Below, piece after piece: positions 47,804 to 59,800 of a DNA stretch of 64,000 bases (positions are counted from its first letter, which is position 1; the number at the start of each line of letters is the position of its first letter). The stretch is from contig CP053170.1 of assembly GCA_014607495.2 (NCBI GenBank), positions 7,874,001-7,938,000 on the forward strand, read 5' to 3'. A program made the position numbers and the translations under genes. Origin of the DNA: Carposina sasakii. Its lineage: Eukaryota > Arthropoda > Insecta > Lepidoptera > Carposinidae. The notes under the pieces were generated by a model that was not told the DNA's origin, made no database searches, and saw only the letters and a program-made list of their open reading frames with translations.

Positions 47804-50800
47804 GTAGGTACCTTATTTTTATTAAACTTTGTGAGTGAGCGAGATAAATGCAGTAGATGTCTTGAGATGTAATGTCATTTATGTAACAGTTTAAAATGGC
47901 CACTCTAATCCACTGGGCATATCCATTAATGGATTGAATTCCACTTTTAAGTCCACTCTAATCCACTTCTATAAAACTTGGAACTGGGAACTGGATTAGA
48001 GTGGAACATGTATTCCACTATAATCCATTGATGGATTAGATTCCGCTTCTGAGTACATTCACATCCATCAATGGTTTTGTTTCCGATTCAAGGTATATAT
48101 ATATTCGTCCGATAGTACAAGTATAGAAAATGTATTACTAGTACTCTAATTTTAAGTATTTGTTATGTGTTCGTTCTTTATACGATTCTATCTGGCGACT
48201 GATGCTAAGAATTGACATGTTTATAATAGGTGACGTTTTGCGAATAGGACGTTTTGCGCCTAAACCGTTCTAACATCTTATGCTTTTCATTACACATGAA
48301 CCTAGTCTACACTGAGATCCTTTTGTCTTTTGTGGTGGGTACTAAGCTACGGTATATAAACACATGGATAGTTATAGAAACATCAATGACTCAAAAATAA
48401 ACTGAAACTACTAAAAACATATCTGGCAAGTTACCAAATTTTATTTAAACAGTTTCAGTAGTTGGTGTGAAAGCGAGACAGACAGAGTTACTTTCGCATT
48501 TTTAATATTAGTAAGGATTGGGGTCAAGACACACTTCTAACGCACCACGCGATAACACGCCGAAAATGAATGGAGAGTGGGGATCGGGTGTTATCGCGTG
48601 GGGTGTTAACAGTGTGTCATGGGCCATATAAAATGTATGTGATTGATATGTACTGACTGACACGCGGGTCGTCACATCGAGTGTTGACAGTGTGTCTTCG
48701 CCCTCGGTAGGATAGAATACATAAAGACTTCGTTCCAGGCTTCACCCAAATATCGCTATCTCACGCGGTAACATCGATGGTACGCATGGTGGGGCGTGGC
48801 CTGTCGACCTGCGCCGACGCATACCTCACTCCGCACATACGAGAATACGCCACTAGCTTCGCCGCCGGCTTCACTCGCCAGCTAGAGGGCGTTAATGTGC
48901 TGTTTATGCAGAGCGATGGCGGACTTACTAAAATGAATAAGTGAGTTGTGAACAGTTTATAACATTTAAATTTGGTATAAATCGAAATGGAAGAGCTTAA
49001 ATGTTCAACCGTGGTAGCGCTAGAAGATTATTTTTACCCGACTACACCAGAACATCAAAATGATAATGCATACGACATTTTAAAAATAATTACTTTGATT
49101 GAGTATTTGTGTCCTAAAAGCGGCAGTAGGCTCAATAAATTGACTGCGCATTATACTGTAACTTCACAGCGATAACAAAACAATTTTAACTAATATTTCA
49201 GATTTAACGGTTCCCGTGCAATACTCTCTGGGCCGGCAGGGGGCGTGGTCGGCTATGCTATGACGTCACACTATAACGAAACTGGCGTACCGGTTATTGG
49301 TAAGCCAAAATCCTTACTAATTAATATTATAAATGTGAAAGTAAGGAACGTATTGAATTGTATCAGGCGTCACTATTCGGAAGTTCAAATCTCTATTGAG
49401 GGATACCGGGCCCTATACCCTCCGCTTATCCGCCCACTCATGATCACGAACACAAGACACCACAGCCGCAACGAGAAGCCAGATTAACGCAACCATAAAT
49501 ACATAGCTGCTAATCCGAAAACCAATTAAAATTTTAATCGACATATGTTTCGCCAACACCCGTGGCATCATCAGGATTAGTTTTCCATGTTATATCTACC
49601 GAACCAACGTTAGTTAGTTGGTTCGGTAGATAGAACTAACATGGAAAACTAATCCTGATGATGCCACGGGTGTTGGCGAAACATATGTCGATTAAAATTT
49701 TAATTGGTTTTCGGATTAGCAGCTATGTATTTATGGTTGCGTGCTAGGTGCTTGGATCTGGCTTCTCGTTGCGGCTGTGGTGTCTTGTGTTCGTGATCAT
49801 GAGTGGGCGGATCCGAGGGTCAGCGGAGGGTATAGGGCCCGGTGGTGGGCGATCCCTCAATATAGATCTTTGTGACGCTTTCACGCCAAGACCACTGAAC
49901 TAATTTGAATGAAATTTGATACACAGATAGACTAGCTAGAGCCTGAGAAAGATAATAGGCATTTTTTTATCCCTGCATTCCACGCGGACGGAGTCGCGGG
50001 CTTCCACTAGTATGTATATCATAAAACAAAGTTGCTTCCCGCTGTCTGTCTGTCCCTATGTATGCTTTATCTTTATAACTACGCAACGGATTTTGATGCG
50101 GTTTTTTTTTATAATGCTTCAAGAGGAAGGTTTATAAGTATAGTATCAACATTGCACCTGTACGAAGCCGAGGCGGGTCGCTAGTAAGAATGAATATGTA
50201 ATATGTGGCCAACTGGAATACAGGGTAATTTCCCTACAGGTTTCGACATGGGCGGCACATCAACAGACGTGTCCCGATACGCGGGCACGTTGGAACATGT
50301 GCATGAAGCGACCACCGCTGGAGTTACTATACAAGCGCCGCAGCTGGGTGAGTTTTTAGATAATGGGGGACGGGATAATGGATGAATGACTATATGCTTT
50401 TAAGACGAAGGCGTCGTGCAAGATCTTTGGTCTCACCACTATAGATGTGTTATAGACATAAACACAGTAGCGGCGGGCGGCGGCTCGTGCCTCACATTCC
50501 TGGGCGGCCTGCTCCGCGCCGGGCCGGAGTCTGCGGGCGCGGAGCCCGGGCCTGCCGCCTACAGGAAGGGCGGCCCGCTCACCGTTACTGATGCTAATCT
50601 GCTGCTAGGTATGCTATTAAAACTATTATTATTAAAACCTTGCTGTGTAAACTAGCTATCCAACAGTGTAAGAATTGTTTTGATCGGACTTGTAGTTGCC
50701 GAGATATGCGCGTGCAAACAAACAATATTTTTCTACTTTATTAATGCTCACCGCCACGGACGCTAATCTGCGCTAGGTAGGTATGCTATAAATTGCTGGG

Positions 50801-53800
50801 TAAATGAGCTTTGTAACGGTATAAGATTTTTTTTGATCGGGCTTGTAGTTGCCGAGATATGCGCTAATCTGCTGCTATAGGACATATGTATGACTCGTAT
50901 GTTATTACTAAACTTCGTCCGCGTGGACTGAAAAAAACAAACTTTTATCTTTATAAAAAGTATAAAATAGGTAGCCTAATAAAAAGAGCCTGCAATTTTT
51001 ATTAAAATTCCAGCTGTTTTTACGTGCAAGTAACAAACATCTATCCATTCATCCATACTAACGGTATAAGATTAGTAGGATTCAGTAGGTTAAGATCGGC
51101 TACTATCTGTTTTTCATAACCCTTCCACGAAATAGCGTTCCACGCGAGCGGAGCCGCGGGCAACAGCTATTAAATATTGATATACAGGTTATATGAGTCA
51201 ATAGTATAAATTAGAAAGTGCTTATCGAATAACTTTTCCTAAGCGGTATTTTCATATCTCTCAAAATTTAGCTGGGCTGTTAAGGGTTCTGATCAGGTTA
51301 TCTAGACCTTCAATTTTTTACGTTATTAGAAAGTGCTTATCATGCTGAGCAACTTTTCCTAACGGTATTTTCATTTTCAAAAGCTGGGCTGCTAGGGTTC
51401 TGTCAGGCAGTCTGACCTTCAATTTTTTTCCTTCATATCATTTCTAGTCATTTTATTCTTTCATAATATTTTTTGGATTTGAACCGTTTACGCAGCGCAC
51501 GCAACGGAAGTCTCCAAAGTTGAATATTTTCCCCGTTTTTTCCACATTTTCCTCTTATTCTTCGTCCCATTGGTCGCACTGTGATGATATATAGCCTAAA
51601 GCTCCTCGATAAATGGACTCCAACACAAAAAGAATTTTTTAATTCGACCCAGTAGTTCCGGAGATTAGCGCGTTCAATAAAACAAACAAACAAACAAACA
51701 AACAAACTCTTCAGCTTTATAATATTAATTATAGTATAATAGTTTAAATTTTAAAAGTCGTTCGAAGTTCTAATAGGCAAAATAATTCCTTCAAAGAACC
51801 ATCTTGTCGAAAGTAAAATGCCAAATTTTATATAATTTGCATGCGACGAACTGGATAATACTAGAAAGAATAAATCTTTAGAAGTTCATAGTAAAAAATT
51901 ATATTAAAAAGCGAGCTTAATGCCTTCAGTAATACTATAGGCTAGCTAACCTTCATTTTATTCCTCAGGTCGTCTTCTCCCCGAGTATTTTCCAAAGATA
52001 TTCGGTCCCAATGAGAATGAGCCTCTCGACAAAGAGGTTACCGTCAAGAAGTTTAAAGAACTCACGGAGGAAATAAATGCTTTCCTCAAGCAGGAGGGAA
52101 GAAAGGAGGTACGAATAATAACCTACAAATTACTTGTAGCATGTGCTGAGCATAGGACTTTGCTGTCCGCGTGCGCGACAGCATTTCACATATTACACAA
52201 TTTCTAATGTACTGTAAATATTCATATGTAATTTTCTCTGTGTAATGTTGTGGTGCACTGTGTTACCATATTAAGTTATTTAAAGAAAATGCAAGGCTAT
52301 CCCATTTCGGGAACACACCCGTGTATACAGGATGTTTTTTCGTTGCCACCCTTAACGAAGGGTACATACTCCATTGTCGGGAACACACCCGTGTAGAATC
52401 GACACAACAAAAGAAAAATCGTGATTTTATTTAGGTTTTGTATCGTTGCCACCCTCAACGAAGGGTACGTACTCTTTAGATCAAATAAAGTAAGTTTTTG
52501 CAAAAAAAATGCTGGGTAACGATGTAAATAATAAAAAAATTACTTGATCGGGCGAAATTCACTGTGTCCAGTGTTTATGCAAATTTTTTCATAGACAGAT
52601 ATTAATTATTTCTCGTGAAAAAATCTTGCTACGCGCGTCTATGTGAATTTATGCAGAAAAACGCAGTCTATTTACTCTACTTTGGACCCTAATATCTTGG
52701 GAACCAGACACTTCCCAGGTATGCTTCCATGGAGAAAAATGACCGTGATGATGAGGAGATTTCGTAGTTTTCGGGAACGTTGACGACCAAAAATCAACAA
52801 ACGTGCCCTTGCGTGAGGTTCAAAGTCCAACAACAATGTAGAAGTATTTGTCACTATACATCGTATAGTGACAAATACTTCACTAAAATATACTAAGGGA
52901 AGTTGAAATGCTTATATCCTTTGATTTTCAGATGACAATGGAAGAAGTGGCTATGGGATTTATTAACGTTGCCAATGAAGCTATGTGCAGACCTATCAGG
53001 TAAATTTGTACTTATACCTACTTGCACTGCGTCCGCGTAAAAAGTTGTTTTTTCCTAGTTCCCGTGTCAGTTTTTTTACAGAGCAACTAAAAGTATCTAA
53101 ACCATTGAAAGTTTAACAGGGCATAGTGTTTTCATATTAAAAACTTGGAAAAATGGCTTTGAACACGATTCGCTTGTTCGACTCGTTTCTCGTATCTCGT
53201 CAGCCTGTTGCAGTCCACTGCTGGACGTAGGCCTCCCCCAGAGTACGCCACATGGCTCGATCTCCCGTTTTTGCCATCCAGTCACTACCAGCCGTCCTCT
53301 TTAAGTCATCGGTCCATCTGGCCGGAGGGCGCCCAACGCTACGGTTGCCGAGGCGCGGTCTCCATTCGAGGACCCGTTTACTCCACCGTTCATCGGTTCT
53401 ACGACAGATGTGGCCGGCCCACTACCACTTCAGTCTGATACATTTGGAGACTATGTCTGTCACTTTGGTCTTCTGCCGTATAATCTCGATAACTATTTAT
53501 GTATCTTTGTAAAAATATTCTTAAATGATCTTAACGAGGTTTGTCGTATATCTCGTAGAGCGTTATCGACGGCCCGCGGTCACGACGCGTCACGTCACCG
53601 GCTGTCGTGTTTTGGCGGCGCGGGCTCGCAGCACGCGTGCGCTGTGGCCCGGCAGCTCGGCATCGGCTGCGTCACGGCGCACAAGCATGCCGGTACGTCA
53701 CACGTCACGTCACCGGCTGTCGTGTTGCGGCAGCGCGGGCTCGCAGCATTTTTTTCTGAAAACAGTTTGTTACAGGCGTCTACGTGCATTTCTGAGAAAA

Positions 53801-56800
53801 AATGCGAAATTGATAACTCAATTGTGCACCTAATTATCTTGGCAACCAGACACTTTCAAGGTATGTTTCTATGAAGAGGAATGTTTGTGATTATGAGGAG
53901 AAAGCGTTGACGATAATAAATATATTTTAGTAGTTAACTTTGAAACTGCTCTGAGAAAAAAAAGTATGCCAACCCTTGTAGATGACGATGTTTCCTCCAG
54001 GTATCCTATCAGCGTACGGCATGGCCTTAGCCCACGTGGTCCACGAGGCACAAACCGCTGCCGCACTAGTGTATGGTCCGCAAAGTTTCTCACAGATAGA
54101 CGCTGCGCTCGACAAACTGAGTGAAGAGTGCACAAACGCGCTGAAAGCACAGGTAATTTCTTTTTTAAACGTTATTTGGGTCTACTGGGGTACTACGGGT
54201 CGACTAATATCTATTGAGGAAAGAACGATAGGCTTTATTATAAATGGACTAATATCCTAAGACCCAATGTAGGTGTAACTTGCCCGTGGTGTAGCTATTT
54301 AGCGGACGAGGCTCTGACGCTGACATTTTATATTGTGGTCTACAACATACATGTGTTTTAGATTGTTGACTCGCTTAGTTCAAAAGTTAGAGGGGGGAGG
54401 ATAATATTTTTTTTATTATAATAGGATATTTTATTTTAATAGGATAATATTTTAATATTAGGTATAATATAATTTAATATTATGGTCGATTCCGGCAGTC
54501 ACACTTAAACCTAAACGTAAAATTAGTCCTACCTGTCCTTTTCTCTCTCAGCTATTTATGTTAAGAACGGAGAGAGATAGACCTAACTAAGATTAGGTTT
54601 GAGTGTGACTGCCGAAATCGACCCTAATATTCAGTAAATATACCAGAATTTCAATTCAATTAAATTTTGCAATATGGCGTCTCTCTCTTACACGGAGCAC
54701 CAGAATTTCAAATAATTTTAACCTTATACAAAATAATATAAGATGGATTTCAAAAATCTGTCAAATAGCCTATTGTACCCAGTACGGTATTGTCGCTGTT
54801 AGGGGTTCCCGGAGTCTCGCATAGAGTTGGAGCCGTACCTACACCTGCGGTACGCGGGCACCGACTGTGCGCTCATGGTGGCGGGCGAGGGGGGGCGGGG
54901 CGAGGGCGCGGGACGCGGGGAGCGCGGGGCTAGCCGCTACGGGGACTTCTACACCTCGTTTGTTAACAGGTAAGTAAGGGGAGTGTTGTTTGGACGCCCT
55001 CCGGTCTGATGGACCGCCCCCTGATTACCTAATTTGCAGTAGCAGTGCCGAAGCAATGCGATAGCGAAAATTGTGAGTGTGTGTGTGCGCGGGGCGAGCG
55101 CTCAGCGTCGCCCTGCACCTCCACCCGCGGACGCACATGCTCATTTATCACTGTCGCGGTGCTTCGATTTTGCTATTGCTAATTAGGTAAACAGGGAGCC
55201 TATCCTTTTCAGGCTCTAGACTAGTGATGTCCAAAATGTCATTTTAATCGATTCAGAGGTTTTGAGGTGAAAGCGTGGCAGACAGATAGACAGTTATTTT
55301 CGCATTTATTTCCTAATATATAAAATTCTCGTGTCGCGGAGTTTGTTACCAAAATCCTCCGAAACGGGTTCACCTATTTTTATGTTATATGTACATTCGG
55401 TAGGTCTAAGTATAGCTCGTAAACTATTTTTATACCCCTTCCAACCCGCGGGCAACGGCTAGTAATATTAATAAAAATTACGATGTAAATCTTATCCCCA
55501 GATATAAAAACGAGTTTGGCTTCACACTAGCCAACCGTGACGTCATAGTGGATGACATAAGAGTGAGAGGTATCGGCAAGAGTGACGTGGAAGAGGAAGT
55601 GGTGCCACCCAGTGGGAAGGGGACCAAACCTGTACCGGAAAAGGTAACGTCAATCACATCCCTTTTAAAAAGTGTTTCATTTGATTTTTTTGGTAGTCTT
55701 TATATCGCTAAGATTTTATCAAGGGTCAATTTTTCCTATGCTGACCAACCATATATTGTAGTTCAGCCTATTTGTTTTATTTATTTATACAGGGTGTAAC
55801 AGAAGGGATATGTTAAGCGAAATGTAATGTTATGAATAGCTCATTATAAAGAACTCATTCACAAAATTTGAGACTCGAATGTGGTTTCGAGTTTCAAATT
55901 TTGTGGGTAGGTTTTTTTAGTTGGCTATTTACATAGCTTTTCGCTTAACATATCCCTTCTGTTACACCATGTATAGGATAAAGTTGATTCTATCTTTCTT
56001 TAAAACAAGATCTATCACCCTGTAACAAAAAATGTTAGTTTGTAAATAGCCCATCCACCGCACCAAAACGTTTGCTATCACATCGTTTAAAGATTGATAT
56101 GAACATTCCTGAGTTTAGGAATTTCTCCATACTATCTTGTTGAAATCAGGCTCGTAGTGGGCTATTTGCATAGCTTTTCGCTTAACATATTGAAAAAAAA
56201 ATCTACATAGAGGCAGCATCAACTTCATCCTTCAGGTGAGTATCTGATCATTGGAAAAATCGGCTCTTAGTATATAATTTTAAAATGTATTTTCGTAGTC
56301 TTTCACTCATATCTCGAAAAGTAATTTAGATACATAACGGCATTATAGCTTACCGGTGAGTTTTTTCTATTTCAGAAAACTAAAGTGTACTTCGAGGATG
56401 GCTATCTAGACACTGATGTGTTCATGCTTAGCAAGTTGAAGCCGGAGCAAGAGATACACGGACCGGCTATCATTATGGACAGTTTGTCCACCATATTGAT
56501 TGAACCAGGTGAAATACTTTTAATTAAATATTTTTAGGAGTGGTAATAAACAACACATTTCTTGCCAATTAATTCGTTAGAAACGATAGCACAATAAGTA
56601 GTACCAGAGTCCAGGTCCGTCGCTCGAGGCATGGGTATTATAATTAGGTACGCACACATTTACAACTCATTGCTGCATCCAATACTTGGTAACCTACATG
56701 TTGAAATATATACTAGCGCTATAGACACTAGCGCTTTTATCAGGGTACTTTTTTACTAAAACGTAGTATTATATTACCATCTAGTGATGAGTAATTGCAC

Positions 56801-59800
56801 TAGTAAAACAATCTTGAACCATGTTGATAATGAGTAAGTAGTTTGACTTTCGAATAAAATATAAAAATCTATTTTCGTGTCAGACGCATATTCCCTATTG
56901 TATCCGGCGATCCTGTGACTAATTAAATGAGCTTATTGGTTATTGTGTGACATATTGCTGTTTTTTAGATCACTTGTAACTCTCCATTAGGGTTTATCAG
57001 TTATTTGAACTTTTTTGAGGGCAACTTTTTTTTTGAAAATCATCTTTAGTTAAAATTTTATTTTTAAGTTATTATCTAATAAGGCCTAAGTAAACAAACT
57101 AAGTTATTTTTTCCTGAAAATATGAAAAAAACAGTCGGAAAATTTAGGAATTTTCCTGCGAAAATTTTCATTGTTTTCCGTCTCAGAATCATGGTCTGAA
57201 GTCGTGGTATGAATATTTGCCTGGCTGTCACAAACACCCTGTATAAATACTATTCTATTCTATTTTCTAATTAGATTGCCGCGCAGATATAACTCGCCTG
57301 GGCGATATAAACATAACCGTTGGATCGGGCAAGCCTAAACAAGTGACAGTCGACCTTGATTCGATACAACTGAGTATATTCTCGCATCGGTTCATGTCTA
57401 TCGCTGAGCAGATGGGAAGGTAACTATTTATTTGATTTACAGTGTGTAACAGATATGTTAGCGAAATGCCTTGCCTTTGAAAATAGGTGTAGTTAATAGA
57501 GACTGCTTGCTGCACCATAAATCCTGGGTTTGGATCCCGGTAGGAGCAAACATTGATATGATGAATATCGATGTTTGTTTCCGATTCACGGTTGTTTTTA
57601 TAATACCATTGCTTAGTACCGGAGGTTAAAAACAAGTTAGTAAGCAGATATGAAGTATACAGTCCATTATTTACCTTGTTTCCTGTATATACAGGATGTA
57701 ACAGAAAGGGTATGTTAAGCGAAAAGCTGTATAAATAGCCCACTATAGAGAACCTATTTCCAAAATTTGAGACTAGAAATCACATTTTTATTTTTCAAGT
57801 TTGTATCAAAATTCCTTAGATATTTAAAAATTCTCCATACTATCGGGAAAAATAAACGTGTGATTTCGGATCTCAAATTTTGTGGATAGATTCTCTATAG
57901 TTGCTTAGTGCCACGACACAAAACCTTAGGGATCTTAATGTGGGACTAGGTCAATGTGTTGTGAAGTGTGTGAATATTTATTATGTTTCTAGAGTGCTGC
58001 AACGCACCTCAATATCGGTGAACATAAAGGAGCGTTTAGACTTCTCGTGCGCTCTATTCGGTCCGGACGGAGGGTTGGTGTCCAACGCGCCGCATATACC
58101 GGTACACTTGGGCGCCATGCAGGAAACCGTGCAGTACCAGGTCAGTCGCTTACCTGATGACAATTTTGTGAAGAATTTATACTGATTGAGACTATATTGT
58201 GCAATATTTTTGTGTATAAGAATACAAAAAAATTGTCTTAAGCTGTATAATTCTTGCCACTTATTCGTGTTTTTGGGGACTCATTCGGGCTTTTAGGGGA
58301 CTTATTAGGGCTTTAGGGGACTTATTCATTATTCAGGCTTTTAAGGGTTTTATTCAATCTTTTATGAGACTGTTTCGGACTTTTAGGGAACTTATGTAGG
58401 CTTTTAGGGACTTTTACAGGCTTTTAGAAGACTCATTCGGGCTTTTATGACCAAAAATCCCCTTTATGGCAGTAGCTATTTGGCGTGCCCTGGGAGAGGT
58501 CTATGTCTAGCAGTGGACTGCAATAGGCTGACATGATAAAGTCTAATATCTTAATATTAATCCTACTGCTAGTCCCATGTACGTTGCTAAGTAACCACGA
58601 CACAAGACCTTAGGGATCTTAGTGTGGGACTAGGTAAATGTGATGTGAAGCGTGCGAATATTTGTTTATAAAAATATATGAAGCTAAAAGTATTTTGTTG
58701 TAGATGAAAGTACGCGGGGATACGTTGAAGCCCGGTGACGTGATATTAGCCAACCACCCGAAGGCAGGCGGTTCGCATCTCCCCGACCTCACTGTCATCA
58801 CGCCGGTCTTTCACAAGTTAGTCCATGTTTGGTGTGTCTACTCTAAGAACCACTGTATCATTTTTGAAAAAACCTGACGCTGCCTCATAATTGTATATGT
58901 TGCCCGCGACTCCGAATTTATTATTATTATATATGTAAACAGGCAGGCAGTGGATTTTGCCTGTAAATCAATGTTGTTTATCTATGATAAAAATATTTTC
59001 CCGGGATAAAAAGTAGTCTATGTGTTAAACCAGGGTGTCGGCTAACTCCATGCCAAATTTTATTAAATTTACTCCAGCCTTTTAGACGTGAAGAAGTAAC
59101 AAACATACACACTCACAAACTTTCGCCTTTATAATATTAGTGTGATGTACACACACATGACGAGTTCTTTAGTCGACTTTTACGACATGCACCAAGAGCG
59201 TTGTAACCCTTATAAAGTGGTAAATGGTCACTTAGCTCGTGCCTCGGAAAGCACGTAAAACCGTTGGTCCTGCGCCTGATCTCTCTCCGGTCGTGTCGGC
59301 TTTCCGTCCCATCGGACTATGAGAGTAACGGAATAGAGAGTGCATCTGTGTTTGCACACACACACTTTTGCACTATAATTATCTACTGTGTACCTGGCCA
59401 ATCTCCGTAGAGATTGGTCATTATATTATATTTGTTATTATATTATCTATTGTCTTAGAATAAAGATTCGCCCCGCTAAGACCTAAGATTAATCTAAGAT
59501 CTTTGTGTTTTCTGTGTATAGATAATAAAGAATAAGAGAGTATGTGTGTTTGTACAGTTATTCGCGGCCGATATTCTTCGTGGCGTCGCGCGGGCACCAC
59601 GCGGACATCGGCGGTCTGACGCCAGGCTCCATGCCTCCTCACTCCACGCGCCTGCGGCAGGAGGGCGCCGCGTTTACCTCGCTACTGCTGGTGAAGGGAG
59701 GCGTGCCGTGTGAGGAGGAACTTATAGAGGGTGAGTGCAGGAGGGCGCCGCGTTTACCTCCCTACTGCTGGTGAAGGGAGGCGTGCCGTGTGAGGAGGAA

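Noticed and set aside
47804..47807. Alternative OPLAH exon 3 donor after CTGAGTAG
   Set aside because: It would be out of phase with the clear exon 4; the donor at 47804 gives an uninterrupted conserved protein.
57267..57743. 158-codon open frame on the minus strand
   Set aside because: It overlaps OPLAH exon 15 in antisense and a MITE; no recognisable motif.
59731..59740. GTGAGTGCAG at each minisatellite junction looks like a 10-nt GT...AG intron
   Set aside because: Far too short for splicing, and removing it does not restore the reading frame (70-nt remainder).
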